NCBI GenBank assembly: GCA_031308135.1 | Contig: JAHLJT010009419.1 | Coordinates: 187,303,829 to 187,367,828 of the forward strand | Source: Acheta domesticus | Taxonomy: Eukaryota > Arthropoda > Insecta > Orthoptera > Gryllidae | Direction: 5' to 3' | Length of the DNA stretch: 64,000 nucleotides | Shown: positions 55,708-64,000 of the stretch, one piece after another | Numbering within the stretch: the first letter of the stretch is position 1 | Layout: every line of letters starts with the position of its first letter | Made by a program: the position numbers and the translations under genes | Notes under the pieces: generated by a model | What the model saw: only the letters and a program-made list of their open reading frames with translations | Database searches by the model: none | What the model was told of the DNA's origin: nothing

Positions 55708-57438
55708 CTATTGAAAATTGTTTTTTTGGAAGGAGGAGTGGAAATGTTCAGATATGCGCAAAAGTTGATGTGCTGTGGATAGTTTATTTGTGAACCCAAA
55801 TTGATAGAATGGTATGAGGTGTATTTTTTTCAGGTATTGGTTTAATCTTGTTAGAATTAATTTCTCAAAAATTTTTGCTAAAGTGGGGAGGAGACTTATG
55901 GGCCTATAGTTGTCAGGGATGCTATGATTTTTATTGGGTTTGGGGATAGGAAGGATGATAGAATGTTTCCAGGTATTAGGGTAGTAGCCAGTTCTTAAAG
56001 ATGAGTTATATATGTTTACAATGAAAGCTATGGCAGAATTGGGTAGGTTTTTGAGAATTACATTGTTTATTTTATCGTGACCGGGGGCTTTTTTATTTGG
56101 AAGGGAGTTGACTTTTAGAGTTTCTTGTGGAGTGATGTACTTAATTTGTTGTGGAACGTTAAAATTAGGGGAATTCGCGACGAGTTGAATTTGAGTGTGA
56201 TCTGGGTGGGGAGATGTGAGGTTTGGTGTGAAAGTTGATGCGAAATGGTCGGCTAATACTTCCGTTTTATCAGCAGTTGCGTGTCTTTTCCCATTTGAAG
56301 TTGTTAGTGGGGGGATTATAGTTTTTTTTCTGAGTATTCTTTTCGTGAAGTTCCAGAGTGAGTTATTACTTGTATTTAATGAATGAATGATATTATTGTA
56401 TTTAGTTTGTTTATAGTGTTCAAGTGCTTTTATACTGATTTGGGTTAGAGTATTGAGTTCTTTTTTTAATGAAGGGATTCTAAGTGCCATCCATAGTCTC
56501 CTGGTTTTATTTTTAGTTTCTATGATTTTGATAATGCTTTGTGGTAGTTTGTCTGCTGTGTGTTTCCGAAGAGTGATCGGTCGTACGGAGTTGAGTTTGC
56601 CTATTGTGTTAATTATTATGTTATTTAGTTGACTTATTGACTGGTCTATTTCCGCTGGGGAGTTAAGTATTTTAAAATTGGGTATTTGTTTTTGGATTAA
56701 ATTTTTGAATTTTGTCCAGTTTAAATTGTAAGTATTTAAAGCAGGAGTGGGTGAATGGGGAGGGGGAATTTGATCTATAGAAATTAACACTGGGATGTGA
56801 TCAGAATCGAGTTCAAAATGCGGTGTTGAATGAAAATTGACATTAATGTTTGTTATTCCTATGTCTAGTATATCAGGGAGCCTGGTTGGGTCATAGGGAT
56901 AATAGGTTGGTTCTGGGGGTGAGATCAATTTAATTCCGTTAGTTACTACATATTTTAAGAGTTGGGCACCTGCTGCATTGGTGACTCTGCAGCCCCATTG
57001 TACATGTTTGGCATTTAGATCTCCTAAAAGGATATAAGATGATAAGCGCGAAAGTAAATTATTTAGATCTGTAAAATTTGTTCTTTTGTTGGGGGGTTTA
57101 TACGCGGCAATGATAGTAAAATTCGGGTAGGTGTTGGTAAGTGAAACTGCTATTGTTTCGATGCCATTGATGGATGTTGTGTTTTCTTCGAAATAGGCGA
57201 TAGTGTTTTTGATGAGTATGATCACTCCGCCGCCTGGGGAGTTGGTCCTATCCATTCTTGCTGTATTGTAACCTGGTAGCTTGAAAGTAGCTGGAGGTTT
57301 TAAATGAGATTCTGTGATGCAAGCAATATCAACATTATTGGTTTGGAGAAAATAATGGAGTTCGTTTTTTTTATTACTGATGCCACATGCATTCCAGTTC
57401 ATTAGGATTAACCTATGATTTGAATTATTTTGTGCCAT
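55708..57438 (-). CDS. Jockey-type ORF2, endonuclease and N-terminal RT
   Basis: 576 residues starting MAQNN. Residues 8-222 are an apurinic-like endonuclease with MNWNACGI (N14-N16), TES (E43), PGGGVIIL, LLGDLNAKH (D140, N142), LPDILD (D189) and LDSDHIPV (D213, H214), all in family order, so the nicking domain looks intact. RT begins near residue 445 with KAPGHDKI, then NYRPISLLPTLAKIFEK and FGFTNKLSTAHQLLR. The frame ends at a stop at 55,708 caused by a one-base deficit in an A-run (seven A at about 55,720-55,726). The rest of RT continues in another frame. The ATG is chosen because it overlaps the inferred ORF1 end. Confidence 0.92.
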   Translation of the reverse strand: MAQNNSNHRLILMNWNACGISNKKNELHYFLQTNNVDIACITESHLKPPATFKLPGYNTARMDRTNSPGGGVIILIKNTIAYFEENTTSINGIETIAVSLTNTYPNFTIIAAYKPPNKRTNFTDLNNLLSRLSSYILLGDLNAKHVQWGCRVTNAAGAQLLKYVVTNGIKLISPPEPTYYPYDPTRLPDILDIGITNINVNFHSTPHFELDSDHIPVLISIDQIPPPHSPTPALNTYNLNWTKFKNLIQKQIPNFKILNSPAEIDQSISQLNNIIINTIGKLNSVRPITLRKHTADKLPQSIIKIIETKNKTRRLWMALRIPSLKKELNTLTQISIKALEHYKQTKYNNIIHSLNTSNNSLWNFTKRILRKKTIIPPLTTSNGKRHATADKTEVLADHFASTFTPNLTSPHPDHTQIQLVANSPNFNVPQQIKYITPQETLKVNSLPNKKAPGHDKINNVILKNLPNSAIAFIVNIYNSSLRTGYYPNTWKHSIILPIPKPNKNHSIPDNYRPISLLPTLAKIFEKLILTRLNQYLKKIHLIPFYQFGFTNKLSTAHQLLRISEHFHSSFQKNNFQ

Positions 57439-57564
57439 TGGGGAAACTAAAATTAGAAGTAATTGCTTGTTGAATGTTTTGAATAATAGTTGGGATGACT
57501 GAATTGATGATGTTGATTATATGAGTTATTATTTGATTGATAATATTATGAATAAAAGGAGTAC

Positions 57565-58911
57565 TCAGAAAGTTTTGGGGGAGCCTGTTTTGTGGGTTGT
57601 GAGTTGGGATGTATGTCGGGATGTTATTTGGTGGGCGATTAAAAGCTGATTCATGGGTAAAATTTGGTATGTTAGCAGTTCTATGGAGTCCAGGGAAGTG
57701 GTAGGCGTTTTCAGGCGGGGTGGAGGTGGGGGTGGGGGTGAGGTTGGTTTGCTGGTTCTAATGTTTGAAGTGGAGTTTTGGGAAGTTCTAGTTTTATTTT
57801 CTGATAGTTTTCTGAAATACTGACATTCATTAGTTCGGATATCAGCTCGGTGAGTCCCCTCACAGTTTCTGCATTTCGGGGGGTCATTCTTGCTGGGGCA
57901 ATTTACTGAGTAATGATTCTCGGCACAATGTATACATGAGATTTTGTTGTAACAATTATTTTTAGTATGTCCAAAGTCTAGGCATCGGAGGCACTGGATT
58001 ATTCCTTTAGTTTTTCGTCTTCTTTCGACTTTAACTTTTAAGTTGCAGATTTGAGTTGTTCGGAGTATTGATTCAATTGATTGTTGGCCCGAGAACTCAG
58101 CAGCTACAACTGAGATGGGCTCATTGTTTTTATGTAACCTAGTGACACTGTTAAGGGAAGAGTATTGTTCCTTCAGGTCATTGTATATTTCCTCTTGCGT
58201 GATGGAGGGATGAATGTTTTTAAAAACCACGGAAAACTTTTTGTTGGTTGGGTCCTTATACGTATGAAACTGTTTATTAGCTTTCACGAAATACTGAATT
58301 GCTTTTCTGAAGTCTTCTATTTTTTGGAAGTTAACTTTGGCTTTGTTATTATTGAATGTTACGGTGAACTGCGCACTGATTTGGGTTTTAATTTCCTGAT
58401 TTAGTTCAATAATGTTCGTAATATTGTTAATGTGAATAGGTGGGATTCTAATATTTTCAGGCATAGTGGGGTCGGTGGGATTTGAATCATCATTATCAGG
58501 AAGGTTAGCTAGAATGCCGAAACTATTCTGAGTGGGAATAGCATAATTAGTATCCGAATCGGTAATTACTTTTTTAGATTGGTTTGGATTTTGGATAGGA
58601 TCACTGTTTCCACGTTTGCCACTGTTCACTTGGGGGACTGGTACAGAGTTTGCATTGACATTGTCACTGCAGCTTGAAGACGAGGTCGCGCCTTCGGCTT
58701 GCGCGTAATGACTGACCTGATTTGGTTGAATGTTATTTTGCATAGGCTGCTGCATACTTGTTGTCTGCATTGTATACACTGCCGGTGCTGAATGCTGAGA
58801 TATCTGCGCTTGTTGTGGTGGAGTTAGCAGATACGCTGGTGCGTATGAAGCTGAAATATCACGGCCGTCGCCTTCCACGACCTCCATTTGGCCGTCAGCT
58901 GGATAAACCAA
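57565..58911 (-). CDS. Jockey-type ORF1 (gag-like nucleic-acid-binding protein)
   Basis: 448 residues. Residues 1-150 are Gln/Asn/Ser-rich and disordered-looking. About 155-300 match the PRE_C2HC-type domain that precedes the zinc knuckles in arthropod gag proteins. Three knuckles follow: C307/C310/H315/C320, C326/C329/H333/C338 and C347/C350/H354/C363. This protein coats element RNA and takes it to the nucleus in Jockey relatives. After a Pro run (392-398) the frame changes. The alternative frame runs on as coding-like sequence to a TAA at 57,425, overlapping the ORF2 start by 14 bases, the usual Jockey arrangement. I therefore infer a one-base-class indel in the C-run near 57,715, so the annotated C-terminus after about residue 398 is probably out of frame. 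Confidence 0.88.
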   Translation of the reverse strand: MVYPADGQMEVVEGDGRDISASYAPAYLLTPPQQAQISQHSAPAVYTMQTTSMQQPMQNNIQPNQVSHYAQAEGATSSSSCSDNVNANSVPVPQVNSGKRGNSDPIQNPNQSKKVITDSDTNYAIPTQNSFGILANLPDNDDSNPTDPTMPENIRIPPIHINNITNIIELNQEIKTQISAQFTVTFNNNKAKVNFQKIEDFRKAIQYFVKANKQFHTYKDPTNKKFSVVFKNIHPSITQEEIYNDLKEQYSSLNSVTRLHKNNEPISVVAAEFSGQQSIESILRTTQICNLKVKVERRRKTKGIIQCLRCLDFGHTKNNCYNKISCIHCAENHYSVNCPSKNDPPKCRNCEGTHRADIRTNECQYFRKLSENKTRTSQNSTSNIRTSKPTSPPPPPPPRLKTPTTSLDSIELLTYQILPMNQLLIAHQITSRHTSQLTTHKTGSPKTF

Positions 58912-59120
58912 GGGCTAAGGCATCGGCGATTGCACTGGCTCAGGCCAGCGTTGTTGAATGTTGATGAAGAATTAATAACTAGTTAATCACTGCACTTTAG
59001 ATTGAGATTGCACTGTGTAGACAACTATTCACTGATACACCTTAACACTTCGAATCGTAAACTGCTACTGACAGTAGCGCTGCGCTCAGAGGTCTGCACT
59101 GCTCGACTGCTCGCAGCGGA

Positions 59121-59138
59121 ATCAGATAAGATTTCTAT
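59121..59138. other. target-site duplication, 5' side of Jockey element
   Basis: ATCAGATAAGATTTCTAT, the second perfect copy. Confidence 0.97.
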
Positions 59139-59200
59139 AGTGCCAGTTGGCAGAGACCTTCGCAGGTACATGGATCCTTTCCCTTTCTTCCTTCTTTCGG

Positions 59201-59736
59201 AGTTTTTTTAAATTATATTTATTTATTCTTGTTCGACAAAAATTTGTCTTTCAAGTGTGTGAATTTTTACATTAACATAGTACAATTTGAGGAGAAACTT
59301 CAAAAGTAACCTCTAACATGTTACTGATATGTATAGGTATTATTGATTTTGAACACACAATGATCTTAGAAATAAACTGTTGTTATAAATAGTACAAAAT
59401 ACATATAATTTTTTTTACAATAAATAATAGTTACATGAAATAAGTTAACTATGGAGGATGTAAACGGTCTTTTGAATAGCGTGATTTGATTCGCAGGAAA
59501 GGATTAGCTGTTTTTCCAAGTTGAAAAGATGTATAAGCAGGAGAAGAAATAAGGGAAGTATAAAATTTATCTGAGAGATGAAGGATCCAGGATTTTAGAG
59601 ACAGTATATCTAGTTCGTGTAATATTTGATTGTTTCTTATAAACCAAGGTGCTTTCAATGCTTTTCTGAGATATTTATTTTGTATAGCCTCTAGTTTTTG
59701 AATATGCGATTTCGCTGCACCACCCCGAATGGGACA
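59201..59736 (-). mobile_element. 5'-truncated relative of the Jockey element
   Basis: Minus-strand 3' end of a second, diverged element. About 95 residues of the RT C-terminus (AIQNKYLRKALKAPWFIRNN, then LGKTANPFLRIKSRYSKDRL) align with the end of the complete ORF2 nearby, followed by an AT-rich 3' UTR and a short A-run. CTTCTTTCGG occurs at both edges (59,191-59,200 and 59,737-59,746), a likely 10-bp target duplication. Truncation of this kind is normal for LINE reverse transcription. Confidence 0.82.
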
Positions 59737-59746
59737 CTTCTTTCGG

Positions 59747-60732
59747 GGTAATCTTGGTGCCGAGTGGGTAACAATTATGTGTTTGGTCTTTCGCGCCCCA
59801 AGAGAACTCTAAATGAAGCTATGCATATTTGATGTTTTTCCAAAATAAAAACATGACTGATAACGTAAAACAGATTCTAATTTTTAAAAAAATCGCCTCA
59901 ATGTAGTGTTAGTACGTGCAGATTTTCATTCAAATAACATTAAGGGAATGTTAATATTAACTGTGAGTAAAATAAGCGAGTCCACTGTACTCTTTTTTCA
60001 TTCGTAAATACTATATGAGAACTCGGGTATCTAAACTTCAATGAATAAACATTTCTGTTCTTTCAAACGTCGTAGTATCTTACTTTCATAACTTCTTCGT
60101 TTACAGTTGATCACTTAACAACAATTAGAAAAATAAAAATATATGAAGCTACATGTTTAAGTTGTGGCTTCTTTCTTCGTCCTAAACCACTACAATTTTT
60201 ATTTCCTAGCAAAACCTCCACACGTTCCTATCCTTTGATACAGTAATTGAACAAATATCGGAACTAAAACCACTCAAAAAAATTGTTTACTAGTGAAATT
60301 TTCATTGCTTCGTATGTTTCTTAAACACCACAATATTTTGTTTTCCGTGAAATTTGTAGAATTTTGGCTGAAATTTTGTATGTTAAAACAAAATATACAT
60401 TTACTTATCAAAACGTTGATCATTTTCTTTATTGGTCTAAGATCTCATTCTTCCCAAGAATTTTTTTTCATCAGAACAATACAGAAATATGATGTGTCCA
60501 ATGTCATCAGTGAAGATAATTTTTTACTGCATAATCCTAAGAATTACAAAATAAAAATTGCAACATTATTTATTTACACTCATTGTAACTGTATTCCACA
60601 TAGAGTTTAAGCATATGGCATGATGAGATGAAGCGTACGCTACGGTAATGATATAGTAGTTACGATAATAATACCTACTAATGATAACCTACTTACGATT
60701 AAATCTTATTGCGCAACTGAGACTCTTGAGAT
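59747..60732. other. AT-rich intergenic DNA
   Basis: No gene recognised; the plus open frame at 60,293-60,610 is AT-driven. Confidence 0.45.
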
Positions 60733-61271
60733 CAGTTGATAGATTGTCAGTTATTCCGGGTGCGTCAACTGCAAATGTCATAACTCTCGTAAGTGTCGTG
60801 CATGTTTTTTCCTCTGGAGGTGGTGATGATTTTCCCCCTTTGGATGGCGAGTTTCGTCGCCGACCTACCGTCGGCTAGCGGGGTTTTCCACAACCAGGGG
60901 ACTCTTACCAGCGGGGCACCGCCTTGGCTGGGACAAGTTCTAAGCTCCCGACCGGTCTCCCGGCATATGTGTAGTGTAGTGCATGTTAGAGTAAGAATAT
61001 GTAAGTAAGGGGTGAGGATCAGAAAAGGTAGAGGAAGGAAAGATCGCGGGCGGGCGGTGGCCCGTTTGTAAGGATAGTGCTCCGGCATTCGTCTTGTCTT
61101 AATCGGAAAAACCACGGATCAGACCAAATTACCAATCAGAACAGCTGGCGTTAGAATGCTCCTCCAGTCAGCGACTGAATTCGAACCTAGCTGACAAGCT
61201 AGTGTGAATTTTCTGCCACCGTTGGGACTCGAATCTAGGACCTCCCGGTCAGAGGCATTGCAGATACATCA
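60733..61271 (-). mobile_element. SINE family A, near full length, minus
   Basis: Box B complement GGGACTCGAATCTAGGACC, hairpin complement CTAGCTGACAAGCTAG, GTGCTCCGGCATTCG, CTTACCAGCGGGGCACCGCC and the tail complement TTATTCCGGGTGCGTCAACT. The head is cut after GAGGCATTGCAG. GAGACTCT at 60,719-60,726 and 61,272-61,279 is a possible 8-bp target duplication. Confidence 0.9.
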
Positions 61272-61624
61272 GAGACTCTGTTCAATCGAAATAACGTATC
61301 TACTGCGGTGGCAGAAGTTACATCGTCATCGTAACGTATGAGGTTTTGTGGAGAATATGGCTATTTAGATGAGATGTCTGCAGATACCCGTCGTGTCACG
61401 CGAACTGCCTGGGCGTAATGATGTTGCGGTTGCTGCCGTTTGTGTTACGACCCGAGAGTTACGTCTCGCTGCCTAACGTTGCTGGAATGCGACCTTATGT
61501 AATGACCGGTTGCGCATGTTCAGTGAAACTAGAGGAGCTCGTAATGAGTGTTGAGTTGGGCTTGGATCTTTATGACGTCATATTTTTACTTTCTAGCTAT
61601 CGCTACAGCAGTAGAGAGAAACTT
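61272..61624. other. intergenic spacer
   Basis: GC-moderate sequence, one short plus open frame without motifs. Confidence 0.4.
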
Positions 61625-61835
61625 ATTTAATGTAGCGCGAAAAAAACGGCGAATTTTCGGCAGAAAAACTTATTACAGGGCCCTGATAACGCAAAAGTGG
61701 ATAAGTTGCTCAATGTAGAAAAAAATCCTCCAACACGTGGTGTAGCCAGAATCCCTATTTTGTGGGTCCTTGATACCGAAAAAACAATTGACAGCAAATC
61801 TGTCGGTCTGTCTGGTCTGTCCATCGGAAACAAAA
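61625..61835 (+). repeat. dispersed repeat C copy 3
   Basis: Best-preserved copy: CGGCGAATTTTCGGCAGAAA, AAAGTGGATAAG, AACACGTGGTGTAGCCAGAA, TGTGGGTCCTTGATACCG and GTCTGTCTGGTCTGTCC. Shared with 26.7 kb and, inverted, 30.9 kb. Confidence 0.82.
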
Positions 61836-62451
61836 ATAAAAGCTCCTTTCATCTATTGAACTTGGATTATCTTAATTTTTAAATGGTACATCTATATCAT
61901 TAAAAATGCTGGACAATTATCCGGCAGTAAAAAAGCATTTATTCGTTGTAACACTAGTTTATGTTCACCCACGCCAGTTGAATGACTGTTTTCCTTTGCA
62001 ATTTTTATAAGTTAACCAACAATGCGAATGTGCTAGATTTTAAAAGTATATTTTCAATGTAAGATTGTTTAAAGAGCGACGAGATTTTAAAGGCTTCGAC
62101 AATGGAACCAAAGTTTGTCATATTTATGGTAATATTTTCATATTTTAGGTCATAGATGCTTGCATATTTCTATTATTTTAGGTCATAAACATCGGGGGCC
62201 TTAGTGACGAGGGTCCCAGATCTTTACTCAGACCAGGTACTCATATTCATTTTATTTGTAGATCTGTTTGTACAATTAGTATGAAGATTTTTTCTACTCC
62301 CATTGTATAATGCTGTCATTTGATGGCTGCAAACAGTTGCATAATGATATTCATTTTGATACAGTTTTCATTATGATATAGGTTCTTGAGCAATTGTAGA
62401 GAAGTTAACGAACCTAGTATTGGCAATTAATAATCGAGAATTGTCCTAGTA
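61836..62451. other. AT-rich spacer
   Basis: CATATTT..TATTTTAGGTCATA occurs twice near 62,140-62,190. No gene recognised. Confidence 0.45.
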
Positions 62452-62504
62452 AATGTTTGATTGTGTACTTTAAAATTACATTTTAAAGTACACAATCAAA
62501 CATT
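62452..62504. repeat. perfect inverted repeat, 24-base arms
   Basis: 62,452-62,475 is the exact reverse complement of 62,481-62,504; the loop is TTACA. The arms contain TTTGATTGTGTACTTTAAAA. No mismatch in 24 pairs. Confidence 0.98.
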
Positions 62505-62775
62505 ACCAGTCAGTTTTCGACTGAGAATTAATTGTCAGTTTTAATTTCTTTTATTATTCGTATTTTTTCCTGGAATATTATTTAAAATCACTTGAAACGT
62601 AATTTTGATCCTATTTGACTAGCGGAGTACTCTCTCGCAGGCGAACGGGGCAGCCAGAGCCACCTGAGCTTGCGAAGGTACGGTTAGGGAGCGTCCGCTA
62701 GGTGGCCTTGGGTGAATCCTTTATGTAAACGGCTATGAAACGATTCAATGTAAAAGTTTAACTTATAATAGTCGT
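62505..62775. other. spacer with GC-moderate patch
   Basis: 62,620-62,710 is richer in G/C (CGGGGCAGCCAGAGCC). Nothing identified. Confidence 0.4.
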
Positions 62776-62925
62776 AGAAAAAGTACCGTATGAAACTCAA
62801 CGTAATGGGTATTAATACACTCGGGTGAAGTTTACGATACTCTCTCGTTCCTCGTTCGTATCGTAATGTCATACTCATGTATTAATACCCATCATTACAT
62901 CATCGTTTCATAATGTACTATTTCT
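62776..62925. mobile_element. fold-back MITE-like element
   Basis: Long imperfect inverted repeat with arms of about 65 bases. The left arm has AGAAAAAGTAC, TATGAAAC, GGGTATTAATACA and TTACGATA; the reverse complement of the right arm has the same series with small gaps. The centre is CTCTCTCGTTCCTCGTTCG. No coding capacity and no clear target duplication, so the superfamily is open. Confidence 0.7.
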
Positions 62926-63726
62926 GAATGTATTTATTACTGTTTTATTGTAAAATTTTGCTTTACTTACCCGTGAACAGGAAAAATATGTTTTACAAAA
63001 GTACTCTCCGGGCGCCTCGTGTTTTGAGAGTTAACTTCATGTATCTTCCATATACCTTGCTAAAATTATTAGTAGTTTATCTGAATAAAATATTATTCAG
63101 AGAATAAATTGGGGTGTAGCCCAATATATCTTAGGAATGCAGTTATAATCAAATTATGGAATTGATTGTTCGTAATTCACTTCTTGTATTGGAGACGACA
63201 CAAATTCTATCGAGGCTGATTCTCTAAAAGGAAGTTAACCAGTTTTGATTCAGATATTGAACGGGATTTTAAAAGGATTAAGAGGATGTGCCTTGTGTTC
63301 GACAGATTGGAAAATGGATTCCCAATATCGTTAAGCGATCTGTGACTTCATGGAGCAGTCTCGGACATAATTATTGGATTTTCGTCTTACTCGTAAACTG
63401 TTATTTTCTTCTTCTTGCTCTGAAATAGAAAAGATCTACTTCAACGAGGAAATTGAGTTATATTTTTGTATGTAAGTGGATAAATTGTGTTCGGAAAATT
63501 AATCCATATTCTTGTTAACTAATTTCCAAGAAAATGCCCGCCGCTTAATTTAAATAATAAAATGTGACATTAAATTTGTAAAATTTCAATCCTCTCCTTC
63601 CGAAAATTCAGATAATAGTTTCAAAAGTACATCTCAATTTACGTGAAATAAAATGGCGAAAAAAATATTGTAAAATTAAAAAAGGTATTTTAAAACTTGT
63701 ACTCGCAATTGTAAATACATAGTTAA
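62926..63726. other. AT-rich intergenic DNA
   Basis: No gene or element ends recognised. Confidence 0.45.
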
Positions 63727-63923
63727 TTAAAAAAGTGAATAATTTACTCCTTTAAGAATAATCTTTTGTAATAATTGCGAATTTTTATATACAGCTTCGT
63801 GAAATTGAATAAAATTTGTGTTGAGGTTCTTACTCTTTGTAATGTGATCCTCTATTTCTGAGCGTGTACAAGTATCTAGTCTATTTCGTACTTCGTGTAA
63901 AATTAATCTTTTATATGAGAGTG
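63727..63923 (-). CDS. possible terminal exon of an unknown gene
   Basis: A minus-strand frame ending in TAA at 63,727 and open to beyond 63,960. An acceptor-like TTTCTTGTCAG precedes 63,923, after which the frame reads ALSYKRLILHEVRNRLDTC and SEIEDHITKSKNLNT. The charged, amphipathic composition is more protein-like than the surrounding AT-driven frames. I recognise no family and no polyadenylation signal directly after the stop. It may be chance. Confidence 0.2.
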
Positions 63924-64000
63924 CCTGACAAGAAATTATTCCACTTTGTTGTGAATGCAATTAATCATGTTGGTGTTTTCGTATTGAAAGTCATGTGGAA

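Larger units (their letters stand above)
54584..59120 (-). mobile_element. full-length Jockey-type non-LTR retrotransposon
   Basis: A 4,537-bp element on the minus strand between exact 18-bp target duplications. The order is a 5' UTR of about 210 bp, ORF1 (gag-like, three CCHC knuckles), ORF2 (endonuclease plus reverse transcriptase), a short 3' UTR and an A-rich tail (AAATAAATAAAAAAA). The 5' end TCCGCTGCGAGCAGTCGAGC is followed by AGACC at about +26, which fits the downstream promoter element RGWYV used by Jockey-type internal promoters. Intact ends and a perfect target duplication imply a recent insertion. Lesions seen are one frame break in each ORF, both in homopolymers, and an altered residue in the RT PQGS motif. 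Confidence 0.93.

Overview
This window looks like intergenic and intronic DNA from an animal, most likely an insect with a large, repeat-rich genome. The evidence is a Jockey-type non-LTR retrotransposon with three CCHC knuckles in ORF1, Tc1/mariner, hAT and piggyBac-type elements, an abundant tRNA-derived SINE with polymerase III boxes, and one spliced exon resembling an insect odorant receptor. The insect and hemimetabolous-type assignment is inference. No complete host protein-coding gene, rRNA or functional tRNA gene was found, and nothing resembles a prokaryotic operon, phage or CRISPR array.

Layout. 0-3 kb is featureless AT-rich DNA. 3-7.3 kb holds four unrelated minisatellites followed by a strong CpG-rich island. 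10.8-13.1 kb holds a SINE whose tail has expanded into a 126-bp tandem array, a TATA-containing GC-rich promoter-like block, a second SINE fragment and a TTAA-flanked piggyBac-type MITE. 14.8-19.3 kb holds a decayed reverse transcriptase fragment split by a solo LTR, a CACGC pentamer array and a second LTR. 20.3-25 kb holds a duplicated 400-bp repeat, a CpG island with three abutting E-boxes and a dense SINE cluster. 26.7-32 kb alternates dispersed repeats, CpG islands, proline-codon-like simple repeats and a SINE. 32-41 kb contains AT-rich DNA, two more SINEs, two pairs of diverged direct duplications and the candidate odorant-receptor exon (minus strand, 40,574-40,740).

41.8-43.9 kb is the longest CpG-rich block. 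44-48.4 kb contains a SINE with a perfect 16-bp target-site duplication and another SINE interrupted by a 918-bp hAT element. 48.6-52.5 kb is low-complexity DNA: a C-rich island, duplicated pyrimidine tracts and a 1.1-kb GAA/GAT array. 53-59.7 kb is a transposon block: two decayed transposases in opposite orientation, one full-length 4.5-kb Jockey-type element with an exact 18-bp target-site duplication, and a 5'-truncated relative. 60-64 kb holds another SINE, a dispersed repeat, a perfect 24-bp-arm hairpin and a fold-back MITE.

Many CpG-rich islands occur without recognisable genes. They could be distal regulatory elements or promoters of unseen transcripts, which the sequence alone cannot settle. 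No convincing new multi-gene system is present. The best leads are the odorant-receptor exon, the nearly intact Jockey element whose two frame breaks both sit in homopolymers, the nested hAT/SINE and LTR/RT insertions, SINE motifs seeding tandem arrays, and several strong hairpins.
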